DNA of 64,000 nt, from the NCBI RefSeq assembly GCF_019352895.1, contig NZ_JAAAFX010000007.1, positions 204,199 through 268,198 on the forward strand, given 5' to 3'. A program made the position numbers and the translations under genes. This DNA is from Variovorax boronicumulans (GTDB taxonomy: Bacteria > Pseudomonadota > Gammaproteobacteria > Burkholderiales > Burkholderiaceae_C). Below, one piece after another: positions 33,238 through 40,917 of this stretch (position 1 is its first letter; each line of letters begins with the position of its first letter). The notes beneath the pieces are model-generated. The model was not told the origin of the DNA. It did no database searches and saw only the letters and a list, made by a program, of their open reading frames with translations.

Positions 33238-33863
33238 GGCGGCTGCTGGTGCTCGGCCTGTGCGCGGTCGGTGGCAGCGCGCTGGCCGCCGAATCCAACT
33301 TCGCCGCCTTCCTCGACGGCAAGCCCATCGGCGAGCATCGCTTCGTGGTCGGCGGCCCGGCCGAGGCGCGCGAGGTGCTGAGCGATGCGCGCTTCAACGT
33401 CAAGCTGCTGGGCCTCACGGTCTACCGCTACCGGCACCAGGCCACCGAGCGCTGGCGCGGCGACTGCCTCGACAGCCTGAGCGCCAGCACCGACGACGAT
33501 GGCACCGTCAGCCGCGTGCGCACCGAGCCGGCCGCCGACGGCCTGTCGGTGACGGCCGAGACCGGGGCGGCGCAGGCTGTGCGCGGGCTGCCCGGCTGCG
33601 TGATGAGCTTCGCCTACTGGAACCCGGCCATGCGCAGCCAGAGCCGCCTGCTCAACGCCCAGACCGGCAAGGCCGAGGCGGTGCGCGTGAGCCGGCTCGG
33701 CAGCGGGCCGATCGAGGTGCGCGGGCAGTCGCTGACGGCCACGCGCTGGCGCATCGAGGGGCCCCCGCAGCCGATCGACGTCTGGTATTCGGCCCAGGGC
33801 GAGTGGGTCGGGCTCGATTCGACGCTCGAGGGCGGACGGCTGCTGACGTACCGGCTCAAGTGA
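33234..33863 (+). CDS. DUF6134-like exported protein
   Basis: A 209-residue protein with a signal peptide (RRLLVLGLCAVGGSALAAES) and a probably beta-rich mature domain: NFAAFLDGKPIGEHRF, YRYRHQATERWRGDCL, SFAYWNPAMRSQSRLLN and DVWYSAQGEWVGLDS. I recall this layout as DUF6134, found beside DUF1295 and CFA-like genes. It would act in the periplasm, perhaps on lipids; function is unknown. Its ATG overlaps the DUF1295 stop. Two cysteines (GDCLDS and GCVMSF) could form a disulfide. Confidence 0.75.
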   Translation: MRRLLVLGLCAVGGSALAAESNFAAFLDGKPIGEHRFVVGGPAEAREVLSDARFNVKLLGLTVYRYRHQATERWRGDCLDSLSASTDDDGTVSRVRTEPAADGLSVTAETGAAQAVRGLPGCVMSFAYWNPAMRSQSRLLNAQTGKAEAVRVSRLGSGPIEVRGQSLTATRWRIEGPPQPIDVWYSAQGEWVGLDSTLEGGRLLTYRLK

Positions 33864-33888
33864 TCTGGGGCGGAGGCCGATGCGTAAG
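33861..33888 (+). promoter_or_regulatory. Predicted ECF11 promoter before the DUF2177 gene
   Basis: TGATCT (33861-33866), 16 bases and CGTAAG (33883-33888) match the RpoE/ChrR-type promoter. The -35 box begins on the TGA stop of the preceding gene. The DUF2177 ATG is 51 bases downstream of the -10 element, almost the same distance as at 30723. Confidence 0.78.
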
Positions 33889-33939
33889 CAGCGCGAGGCC
33901 ATCGCGCCTCGTCTTCTTTCCAACGCGCAGGAGCTTCGC

Positions 33940-34353
33940 ATGACCTTCCGGCAAACCGCCGTCGCCTACCTGGCCACGGCCGTGGTCTTCCTGGCGCTCG
34001 ACGCCGTCTGGCTCACGACCATGGCCGACCGGCTCTACCGCCCGGCCATCGGCCAGCTGATGCGCGAACCCTTCACGGTCGGGCCGGCCGTGCTGTTCTA
34101 TCTGATCTACGTCGCGGGCGTGGTGGTGTTCGCGGTGATGCCGGCACTGGCCAGCGGACGCTGGGCCACGGCGCTGGGTTTCGGCGCGCTGCTCGGACTG
34201 CTGGCCTATGCGACCTACGACCTGACCAACCAGGCCACGCTCAAGGACTGGTCGTGGCAGGTGACCATCGCCGACCTCTGCTGGGGCACCTTCGTGACGG
34301 CGGTGTCGGCGGCGGCCGCGGCGCGGCTCACGATGGCTTTCGGCGGGCGCTGA
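33940..34353 (+). CDS. DUF2177 membrane protein
   Basis: A 137-residue four-helix membrane protein of the DUF2177 family: VVFLALDAVWLTTMADRLYR, LFYLIYVAGVVVFAVMPAL, GLLAYATYDLTNQATLKDWS and TIADLCWGTFVTAVSAA. DUF2177 genes commonly accompany ECF sigma, photolyase and CFA-like genes in oxidative-light-stress loci. It lies on the operon strand but has a predicted promoter of its own. Function is unknown. Confidence 0.88.
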   Translation: MTFRQTAVAYLATAVVFLALDAVWLTTMADRLYRPAIGQLMREPFTVGPAVLFYLIYVAGVVVFAVMPALASGRWATALGFGALLGLLAYATYDLTNQATLKDWSWQVTIADLCWGTFVTAVSAAAAARLTMAFGGR

Positions 34354-34360
34354 GTTCGAG

Positions 34361-34381
34361 GGGCCCGCCGCACGCGGGCCC
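34361..34381. terminator. Stem-loop between convergent genes
   Basis: GGGCCCGC (34361-34368) pairs with GCGGGCCC (34374-34381) around a 5-base loop, midway between the convergent DUF2177 and chrR stops. There is no T-tract on either strand, so it is only a candidate bidirectional transcription stop. Confidence 0.4.
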
Positions 34382-34389
34382 GATCCGCC

Positions 34390-35046
34390 TCACATGCCGA
34401 CCAGCGAGCCCAGCATGCGCGCCAGCGCGCCCTGAAACAGCACCTTGCCCTCGACCGAGGCCAGGCAGATGCAGTCGCCGCCGGCCTGCACCGTCGGCTG
34501 ATGGTGGAAGCTGCCGTCGGCCTCGTCGAAGTCGCCCGGGCCGAACAGTGCGCGGCCGTCGTGGAAGGTGCCGTACAGCACCTGCGTGAGTTCGCAGTCG
34601 CTGTGGGTGTGCACGGGCAACTGCTTGCCGGCGCCGATGCGCAGCAGGAACACGTTGGCCTTCGGGTCGCCGGGCAGGGTCACCCGGCTCCAGCGCATGC
34701 CCGGGCCGAGCCAGCGCCAGGGCGAGGCGTTGGCGCGGCGCAGGGCACGCGGCCAGGCCATGCCGGGGGGCAGGGCAGGGTGACGGCCCGCGACGGGGCG
34801 GGGCGGGGGCGCCTTCGGGGGCGCGTCGATGGCCGCCAGCGTCCGGGCCAGGGCCTCGGGCGCCAGGGTCTCGGGCGGCAGATCGTCGATCAGGGCGCCG
34901 CCCACGGCTTCGAGCAGCCGGGCGCGTTCGCGACACTGGGCGCAGCCCTCGAGATGGGTGGCGACGAGCACGGCAGGACCGAGCGCCAGCCGGCCGGCCG
35001 TGTGGGCCAGCAGCAGGTCGTCGTCCGGATGGTGTTGAATCGTCAT
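34390..35046 (-). CDS. chrR: ChrR-type zinc anti-sigma factor
   Basis: A 218-residue anti-sigma factor. In the N-terminal zinc domain His6, His31, Cys35 and Cys38 fall at the same residue numbers as the zinc ligands of Rhodobacter sphaeroides ChrR. The C-terminal half is a cupin with HTHSDCELTQVLYGTF and later SFHHQPTV supplying second-site ligands. It would hold the ECF sigma factor inactive until singlet oxygen or organic hydroperoxides trigger release. Its ATG overlaps the sigma gene stop (ATGA). Confidence 0.93.
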   Translation of the reverse strand: MTIQHHPDDDLLLAHTAGRLALGPAVLVATHLEGCAQCRERARLLEAVGGALIDDLPPETLAPEALARTLAAIDAPPKAPPPRPVAGRHPALPPGMAWPRALRRANASPWRWLGPGMRWSRVTLPGDPKANVFLLRIGAGKQLPVHTHSDCELTQVLYGTFHDGRALFGPGDFDEADGSFHHQPTVQAGGDCICLASVEGKVLFQGALARMLGSLVGM

Positions 35047-35603
35047 GGTTCGAGCCCGCCCAGCAGGCGGCGCAGGTGGTGTACCGCCAGCCGCACGCGC
35101 GACTTGACGGTCCCCAGGGGAATGCCCAGTTCCCGCGCGATCTGCGCATGGGGCTGGTCCTCGTAGAACGACAGGCGCAGCACCTGCGCCTGCTCCGCCG
35201 ACAGCTGCGCCATGGCTTCCCGCACGCCGCTTTCGCGCTGGCGCACGAGCAGCAGCACATCGGGCTGCGGCAGCGGGTCGGGCTGGTCGATCTCCTCGTC
35301 GTCGCTGGCTTCGGCCATCCGATTGCCCTGGCGGCGGAAATGGTCGACGCGCAGGTTGCGCGCGATGGTGAAGATCCAGGTCGAGGCGCTGGCGCGCCCG
35401 GCGTCGAAGCTCTGCGCCTTGCGCCAGACGTTGACCATGGCTTCCTGGGCCAGCTCTTCGGCCAGGCCCTCGGAGGTGCCCAGGCGCATCAGATAGGACT
35501 TTACGCGCGGCGCGAAATGCTTGAACAGCGCGGCGAATGCCTGCCGGTCGCCGCTTTGCGCGACCGCCTGGGCCCATCCGTTCAGTTCCTCGCTTGTGGG
35601 CAT
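35043..35603 (-). CDS. rpoE: ECF sigma factor RpoE of the ChrR (ECF11) group
   Basis: A 186-residue sigma-70 family factor. Region 2 has LAEELAQEAMVNVWRKAQSF and ASTWIFTIARNLRVDHFRR; region 4 has LSAEQAQVLRLSFYEDQPHA and RELGIPLGTVKSRVRLAVHH. With ChrR it forms the singlet-oxygen response switch. An upstream in-frame ATG at 35702 has a decent ribosome site and would add 33 residues, but a predicted autoregulatory promoter puts the transcript start at about 35705, which would leave that ATG leaderless; hence 35603. Confidence 0.92.
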   Translation of the reverse strand: MPTSEELNGWAQAVAQSGDRQAFAALFKHFAPRVKSYLMRLGTSEGLAEELAQEAMVNVWRKAQSFDAGRASASTWIFTIARNLRVDHFRRQGNRMAEASDDEEIDQPDPLPQPDVLLLVRQRESGVREAMAQLSAEQAQVLRLSFYEDQPHAQIARELGIPLGTVKSRVRLAVHHLRRLLGGLEP

Positions 35604-35710
35604 CGGGCTCCGGCTCTGATGCAGTGTCACGATCGACAGCCAGGGCGCGCGCCGCAAACTCCCGTGCGGAAGAGGGGCCGAGGATTGTCGGGCGGTGTTC
35701 ATGCTGCTCC

Positions 35711-35736
35711 TACGCACCGCCGGCGGAATTAGATCA
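35711..35736 (-). promoter_or_regulatory. Predicted autoregulatory ECF11 promoter of rpoE-chrR
   Basis: On the reverse strand TGATCT (35736-35731) is followed by 16 bases and CGTA (35714-35711). Spacing and boxes equal those at 30723 and 33861, and the site is correctly placed for the rpoE-chrR operon. Confidence 0.75.
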
Positions 35737-35751
35737 CAGGGTCTGTGCGGC

Positions 35752-35777
35752 AAATCCAAACCGCCCGAGCCTGCGTA
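35752..35777 (+). promoter_or_regulatory. Weaker ECF11-like promoter of the FAD-oxidoreductase operon
   Basis: AAATCC (35752-35757), 16 bases and CGTA (35774-35777) precede the ATG at 35809. The -35 box matches TGATCC at 4 of 6 positions, while the spacer and -10 fit fully. It is read as divergent from the rpoE promoter just 15 bases away. Confidence 0.5.
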
Positions 35778-35808
35778 CAAGCAGCAACACACCTTTTCGG
35801 AGCACTGC

Positions 35809-37182
35809 ATGACGATCGCCACCGCGCCCGAGGGCCCCCTGCCGACCCACCGCGGCTCCGACCAGCCGGCACTCGACATCGCCGTCGTCGGCAGCGGCAT
35901 TTCGGGCCTGTCGGCCGCGTGGCTGCTGTCGCAGCACCACCGCGTGACGCTGTTCGAAGCCGACAACCGGCCCGGCGGCCACAGCAACACGGTGGACGCG
36001 CCGACCGCCGCCGGCACGGTCCCGGTCGACACCGGCTTCATCGTCTACAACGAGCCGGCCTATCCCAACCTGAGCGCGCTGTTCGACCATCTGGGGGTGG
36101 CGACGCAGTCCACCGAGATGTCCTTCGCCGTGAGCCTGGACGGTGGCCAGCTCGAGTATTCGGGCACCGACCTGCGCGGCCTGTTCGCCCAGCGCGGCAA
36201 CCTGCTGAGCCTGCGCTTCTGGTCGATGCTGCGCGACCTGGTGCGCTTCTACCGCCAGGCGCCGGCCGACGCCGAGCGCTTCGGCCTGATCCCGCTCGAC
36301 AGCTACCTCGATGCGCGCGGCTTCGGCAAGGCCTTCCGCGAGGACCACCTGTACCCGATGGCCGCGGCGATCTGGTCGACCTCGGCGGCCCGCGTCGGCG
36401 AGTACCCGACCGAAGCCTTCGTGCGTTTCTGCGAGAACCACCACCTGCTCAAGCTCAGCGGCCGGCCGGCCTGGCGCACCGTCACCGGCGGCAGCGCGCG
36501 CTACGTCGAGCGCCTGACGGCCGCGCTGGGCCAGGGCCTGCGCCTGGACCAGGCCGTCACCGAGGTCAAGCGCGACGCGGAAGGCGCCTGGGTACGCACC
36601 GAAGGCGCGGCCGCAGCGCAGCGCTTCGACCAGGTGGTGATCGCCACCCATGCCGACCAGGCGCTGCGGCTGATGCCCGATGCCACGGCGCTCGAGAAGC
36701 GGGTGCTGGGCGCCTTCGACTACAGCCGCAACCGCGCGGTTCTGCACAGCGACCCGGCACTGATGCCGCAACGCCGTGCCGTCTGGTCGAGCTGGAACTA
36801 CGCGGCCGACCGCAGCCGCGCCGAGGCGCCCTGCGTGACCTACTGGATGAACCGGCTGCAGGCCATCCCCGAGCAGACGCCGATGTTCCTCACGCTCAAC
36901 CCGACGCTGGAGCCGCGCAGCGAGCACCTGATCCGCAGCGAGATCTACGAGCACCCGATCTTCGACATGAAGGCCATCCGCGCGCAGGACGAGCTCTGGA
37001 GCCTGCAGGGCCGCCGCCGCACCTGGTTCTGCGGCGCCTACTTCGGCTCCGGCTTCCATGAAGACGGCCTGCAGGCCGGCCTGGCCGTGGCCGAGGCCCT
37101 GGGCGGCGTGCGCCGGCCCTGGAACGTGGCCAACGAATCGGGCCGCATCCGCATCCAGTCGGCCGCTGAGGTCGCCGCGTGA
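35809..37182 (+). CDS. FAD-dependent amine-oxidase-like oxidoreductase
   Basis: A 457-residue flavoprotein. The N-terminal FAD loop is AVVGSGISGLSAAWLLSQHH with FEADNRPGGHSNT, the amine-oxidase/phytoene-desaturase signature, and a C-terminal FCGAYFGSGFHEDGLQAG closes the FAD site. It resembles the NAD/FAD-binding proteins that travel with DUF1365 and CFA-like genes in ChrR-linked loci, and may desaturate or oxidise a lipid acyl chain. It heads an operon whose next two genes overlap by 4 bases each, and is divergent from rpoE-chrR. Confidence 0.88.
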   Translation: MTIATAPEGPLPTHRGSDQPALDIAVVGSGISGLSAAWLLSQHHRVTLFEADNRPGGHSNTVDAPTAAGTVPVDTGFIVYNEPAYPNLSALFDHLGVATQSTEMSFAVSLDGGQLEYSGTDLRGLFAQRGNLLSLRFWSMLRDLVRFYRQAPADAERFGLIPLDSYLDARGFGKAFREDHLYPMAAAIWSTSAARVGEYPTEAFVRFCENHHLLKLSGRPAWRTVTGGSARYVERLTAALGQGLRLDQAVTEVKRDAEGAWVRTEGAAAAQRFDQVVIATHADQALRLMPDATALEKRVLGAFDYSRNRAVLHSDPALMPQRRAVWSSWNYAADRSRAEAPCVTYWMNRLQAIPEQTPMFLTLNPTLEPRSEHLIRSEIYEHPIFDMKAIRAQDELWSLQGRRRTWFCGAYFGSGFHEDGLQAGLAVAEALGGVRRPWNVANESGRIRIQSAAEVAA

Positions 37183-38003
37183 CCACCGGCGCCAGCGCCG
37201 TCACCGCGTCCGCGCTCTACGCCGGGCGCGTGATGCACCAGCGGCTGCGGCCGGCGAAGCACCGGCTCAGCTACCGCGTGTTCTCGCTGCTGCTCGACAT
37301 CGACGAGCTGCCCGCACTGGCGCGCCGGCTGCGGCTGTTCTCGCTCAACCGCTTCAACCTGTTCAGCCTGCACGAGCGCGATTACGGTGCCGGCGAGGCG
37401 GCCGACGGCCGGGGGCTGCGGCCCTACGTGGAGCGCCAGCTGGTCGCCGCCGGCCTGCGCGCGGGCGGTGCGATCCGGCTGCTGAGCATGCCGCGCATCC
37501 TGGGCTATGCCTTCAATCCACTGAGCGTCTACTACTGCGACCATCCCGACGGCAGCGGGCTGCAGGCGATCCTCTACGAGGTCAACAACACCTTCGGCCA
37601 GCGTCACAGCTACCTGATCGCGGTCGATGCCGCAGGGCGCGACGGCCGCGACATCGCCCAGCGCTGCGACAAGCAGTTCCATGTCTCGCCCTTCCTCGGG
37701 CTCGACCTGCGCTACGACTTCCGGATGCAGGCGCCCGATGCCGCACGCCCCGGCCTGGCGATCGGCATCACCGTGGCCGACGACACCGGCCCGGTGCTGG
37801 TCGCGCGCTTCGATGCCAAGCGCCGGGCGCTCGGCGATGCCGCGCTGGCCGCCGTCTTCTTTTCCCACCCCTTGCTGACCCTCAAGGTGGTGGGCGCCAT
37901 CCACTGGGAAGCCCTGCGGCTGTGGATCAAGGGCGCGCGCTTCCATGCCTGCCCCGCCGCACCCGCCCAATCTGTGACCATCGCCGGAACCAAAGACTCA
38001 TGA
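37179..38003 (+). CDS. DUF1365 family protein
   Basis: A 274-residue DUF1365 protein using GTG as start, overlapping the preceding TGA as GTGA. Family marks are LYAGRVMHQRLRPAKHRLSY, VFSLLLDIDEL, RILGYAFNPLSVYYC, YEVNNTFGQRHSY and KQFHVSPFLGLDLRYDF. No enzymatic activity is established for the family to my knowledge; it nearly always sits between an FAD oxidoreductase and a CFA-like methyltransferase, as here, so it is presumably part of the same lipid modification. Confidence 0.92.
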   Translation: MTTGASAVTASALYAGRVMHQRLRPAKHRLSYRVFSLLLDIDELPALARRLRLFSLNRFNLFSLHERDYGAGEAADGRGLRPYVERQLVAAGLRAGGAIRLLSMPRILGYAFNPLSVYYCDHPDGSGLQAILYEVNNTFGQRHSYLIAVDAAGRDGRDIAQRCDKQFHVSPFLGLDLRYDFRMQAPDAARPGLAIGITVADDTGPVLVARFDAKRRALGDAALAAVFFSHPLLTLKVVGAIHWEALRLWIKGARFHACPAAPAQSVTIAGTKDS

Positions 38004-39265
38004 GCACTTCCTCCACTCCGTCGAACGGCCTGCAGGCCGAGTCCCTCGAACAGGCTGCGGCCGCACTGCGCCCGGGCTGGACGCGGCACCCGCTGCGCCG
38101 CCTGCTGGTGCGCCTGATGCGCGGCATGGCCTGCGGCACGCTGGTCGTCGAACTGCCCGACGGCCAGCGCGTCGAGGGCCGTGGCGCGGCATCGGGGCCG
38201 CATGCGGCGATCACGCTGCACCGCTGGCGTCCGCTGGCGCGCATGCTGCTGCGCGGCGACATCGGGCTGGCCGAGTCCTACCGCGACGGCGACTGGTCGA
38301 CACCCGACCTCACGGCGCTGCTCGAATTCGGCATCCGCAACGAGGCCGGTTGGGGCCGCGTGTTCGACGCCTCGCTGCCCGCGCGCTGGGCCGGCCGTCT
38401 GCTGCACCGCGCGCGCGCCAACACGCGCCGCGGCAGCCGCCAGAACATCTCCTTCCACTACGACATGGGCAACGACTTCTATGCGAAGTGGCTGGACCCG
38501 GACATGGTCTATTCGAGCGCGCTCTACGCCTCGGGCGACGAGACGCTGGAGCAGGCGCAGGCCGCCAAGCTGCAGCGCATCGTCGAGCTGCTGGATCTGA
38601 AGCCCGACGCGAAGGTGCTCGAGATCGGCTGCGGCTGGGGCGCGCTGGCGCTGGCCATCGCCAGGCAGGGCGCGCAGGTCACCGGCCTCACCTTGTCGAC
38701 CGAGCAGCTGGCGCATGCGCAGCAGCGCGTGGAGGCCGAGCAGCGCGAGCCGGCGGTCGACCTGCGGCTGCAGGACTACCGCGACGTCGACGGCCGCTAC
38801 GACCGCATCGTCTCCATCGAGATGCTCGAGGCCGTGGGCGAGCGTTACTGGCCGGTCTACTTCGACACCCTGCGCGAGCGCCTGTCGGCCGACGGCACGG
38901 CCGTGGTGCAGGTGATCACGATCGCCGAGGCGCACTTCGACCATTACCGCCGGACGCCGGATTTCATCCAGCGCTTCATCTTCCCGGGCGGCATGCTGCC
39001 CTCGATCGAGGCGATGCAGGCGCAGGCCGAGCGTGCCGGCCTCACGCTGCGGGTCGAGGAACTGTTCGGCCTCAGCTATGCCCAGACGCTGGCCGAGTGG
39101 CGCCACCGCTTCCTCGCGGCCTGGCCGGACATCGAGCGGCTGGGCTTCGACGACGCGTTCAAGCGCCTCTGGGAGTACTACCTGTGCTACTGCGAGGCGG
39201 GCTTCCGGTCGGGCCGGGTCAACGTCGGGCTGTTCAGCCTGAAGCACGCGCCGGGCGCGGCCTGA
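38000..39265 (+). CDS. CFA-synthase-like methyltransferase with altered bicarbonate site
   Basis: A 421-residue protein of full CFA-synthase layout: N-terminal lipid-binding region (GDIGLAESYRDGDWSTPDL), then NISFHYDMGNDFYAKWLDP, the SAM loop VLEIGCGWGALALAIARQG and a C-terminal helical part (WEYYLCYCEAGFRSGRVNVG). Compared by eye with E. coli Cfa, the Cys of YSCAYW is Ser here (YSSALY) and the His of LLHTIG is Gln (VVQVIT), both bicarbonate ligands; the Glu (IEMLEAVG) is kept. This suggests a methyl-transferring lipid enzyme other than a simple cyclopropane synthase. Third gene of the ChrR-linked operon. Confidence 0.9.
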   Translation: MSTSSTPSNGLQAESLEQAAAALRPGWTRHPLRRLLVRLMRGMACGTLVVELPDGQRVEGRGAASGPHAAITLHRWRPLARMLLRGDIGLAESYRDGDWSTPDLTALLEFGIRNEAGWGRVFDASLPARWAGRLLHRARANTRRGSRQNISFHYDMGNDFYAKWLDPDMVYSSALYASGDETLEQAQAAKLQRIVELLDLKPDAKVLEIGCGWGALALAIARQGAQVTGLTLSTEQLAHAQQRVEAEQREPAVDLRLQDYRDVDGRYDRIVSIEMLEAVGERYWPVYFDTLRERLSADGTAVVQVITIAEAHFDHYRRTPDFIQRFIFPGGMLPSIEAMQAQAERAGLTLRVEELFGLSYAQTLAEWRHRFLAAWPDIERLGFDDAFKRLWEYYLCYCEAGFRSGRVNVGLFSLKHAPGAA

Positions 39266-39286
39266 GCACAGACGAGGGCGCGTGCC

Positions 39287-39976
39287 TCAGAGCAGCGCCC
39301 CACACCAGACCACGCGGCCCAGCAGCTTGAGTGAGTCGCGCGGCGCGAAGAACTCCCGGTGCACGGGGTTGTCCGCGAGCGCGCGCACCGTGCCGCCGAT
39401 CTCGAGCTGCAGCCGCCGGATCAGCAGATGGCTGTCGTCGCGCAGCAGGTAGAGGCGGTCGTCCTCGATCTCGCGCGCGTCGGTGTCGATCAGCACGATG
39501 TTGCCCGGCCGCAGCGTGGGCGCCATGCTTTCGCCGCGCACTTCCAGCGCCGACAGGCGGGTGTCGTCGAGGCCGTTGTCGCTGAGCCAGCGAAAGCAGA
39601 AGGCCTGTGCGGTGAAATCCTTGCGCGCGCTGGGCCCGACCTCGTCGCGGCTTGACATCCCCTGCGTTTCCGACAGGTAGGGCACGAGCCGCAGCGTGCT
39701 CGTCGGCAGCGCGGGCGCGCTCGGCGTGCGCATCGGCCCGACGCCCGATGCGAGCCAGGCGAGCGACACCTCGGCCGCCTGCGCCAGCGCCGTGAGCACG
39801 CGGCGTGAAGGGTCGCCGCCGGCCATATAGCGGCTCAGCCCGCTGTGCGAGATGCCGGCCCGCCGCGCCAGTGCGCTGGCGCTGCCGACCAGAGACACCA
39901 GTTCGCCCAGCCGCGCGATGAAGGCCTCGTCCGCAGCGTCCGCGACCGGGGCGTCAGGTTCAACAGCAGGCTTCAT
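39287..39976 (-). CDS. XRE-S24 (LexA/CI-like) regulator, probably non-cleaving
   Basis: A 229-residue protein with an N-terminal helix-turn-helix (SASALARRAGISHSGLSRYM) and a C-terminal S24 peptidase-like domain. The Ser of the Ser-Lys dyad is present in GESMAPTLRPG, but the expected Lys (VKRL in LexA) is Arg (LIRRLQ). It may therefore regulate without self-cleavage. The gene lies convergent to the lipid operon and divergent from the sulfur operon at 40147, sharing a 170-base AT-richer gap, so it might control either itself or that operon. Confidence 0.88.
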   Translation of the reverse strand: MKPAVEPDAPVADAADEAFIARLGELVSLVGSASALARRAGISHSGLSRYMAGGDPSRRVLTALAQAAEVSLAWLASGVGPMRTPSAPALPTSTLRLVPYLSETQGMSSRDEVGPSARKDFTAQAFCFRWLSDNGLDDTRLSALEVRGESMAPTLRPGNIVLIDTDAREIEDDRLYLLRDDSHLLIRRLQLEIGGTVRALADNPVHREFFAPRDSLKLLGRVVWCGALL

Positions 39977-40043
39977 GTTTTCGCTATCCGTAAGTATTGA
40001 CGCAATCTATAGTAGTTGAATCACGCGGTTGAGAAGAAAAACG

Positions 40044-40057
40044 CTTATCCATCGAAG
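40044..40057 (+). promoter_or_regulatory. CTTATCC box upstream of the organosulfur operon
   Basis: CTTATCCATCGAAG (40044-40057) resembles the CTTATCCATATAAG element of the cysI promoter in the same orientation to its gene, about 90 bases before the ATG at 40147. It is followed by the hairpin GAAGAAATTCTTC. It suggests shared sulfur regulation, though only one box is present. Confidence 0.4.
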
Positions 40058-40146
40058 AAATTCTTCGTATGAGCTTCGCGATGGATGAATAGCATTCGCT
40101 CAAGTCAATTATTTGCTGTCGAAAGTGATCGATAGCTGAGTTTGAA

Positions 40147-40917
40147 ATGAGCGATTCATTATCGGCCATGGCACGTCGGGCGCCGGTGCCCCTGTTGCTG
40201 CTGGCCCTGTGGCAGTGGGTAACGGCTTCGGGCTGGTTGCCGCCAGGCACCCTGGCGTCCCCGGGCAGCACACTGAGCGCGGCCTGGACCCTCGCGGTCG
40301 ACGGCACGTTGCAGGAGGCGCTGGGCGTCTCGCTGCGGCGCGCCGCTCTCGGCTTTGCGCTGGGCGGCGTGCTGGGACTGACGCTGGGCCTGGCGGCCGG
40401 CTTCTGGCAGCTGGGCGAGGAACTGATCGACGGCAGCATGCAGATGCTGCGCACGGTGCCCTTCGTGGCACTCGCGCCGCTGTTCATCGTCTGGTTCGGC
40501 ATCGACGAGAGCGCCAAGATCGCGCTGGTCGCCTTCGCCACGCTGTTCCCGCTCTACATCAACACCTACGCGGGCATCCGCGGCATCGACAACCGGTTGC
40601 TGGAGGCCGGCCGCACGCTGGGCCTGGGCCGTGCGGCACTGGTGCGCGAGGTGGTGCTGCCGGGCGCGCTGCCCGCGATCCTGGTCGGGCTGCGCTATTC
40701 GCTCGCGCTGTCGGTGATCTCGCTGGTGATCGCCGAGCAGATCAATGCCGACGCCGGCATCGGCGCGCTGCTGCTGGATGCGCGGCGCTTCGTGCAGACC
40801 GACGTGATGGCGCTGTGCATGGTGATCTACGCGTTGCTGGGTCTGGCCACCAACGCGATGGTGCGGCTGCTGGAGTGGCGGCTGCTGTCCTGGCGCAGCG
40901 GCGTGCGTGCGTCATGA
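40147..40917 (+). CDS. SsuC/TauC-like ABC permease 1
   Basis: A 256-residue inner-membrane permease with about six transmembrane segments. The ATPase-contact loop EAGRTLGLGRAALVREVVLP, leading to GALPAILVGLRYSLALS, is typical of sulfonate, taurine and nitrate importers. It begins an operon of seven same-strand genes reaching 46772. Its stop overlaps the ATG of a second permease (ATGA). The presence of two different permeases with one ATPase suggests a heterodimeric channel, whereas SsuC normally works as a homodimer. Confidence 0.9.
   Translation: MSDSLSAMARRAPVPLLLLALWQWVTASGWLPPGTLASPGSTLSAAWTLAVDGTLQEALGVSLRRAALGFALGGVLGLTLGLAAGFWQLGEELIDGSMQMLRTVPFVALAPLFIVWFGIDESAKIALVAFATLFPLYINTYAGIRGIDNRLLEAGRTLGLGRAALVREVVLPGALPAILVGLRYSLALSVISLVIAEQINADAGIGALLLDARRFVQTDVMALCMVIYALLGLATNAMVRLLEWRLLSWRSGVRAS

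Noticed and set aside
35604..35702. Longer RpoE start at 35702
   Set aside because: Its ribosome site is decent, but the extra residues do not look like sigma region 2 and the predicted promoter would start transcription almost on that ATG.
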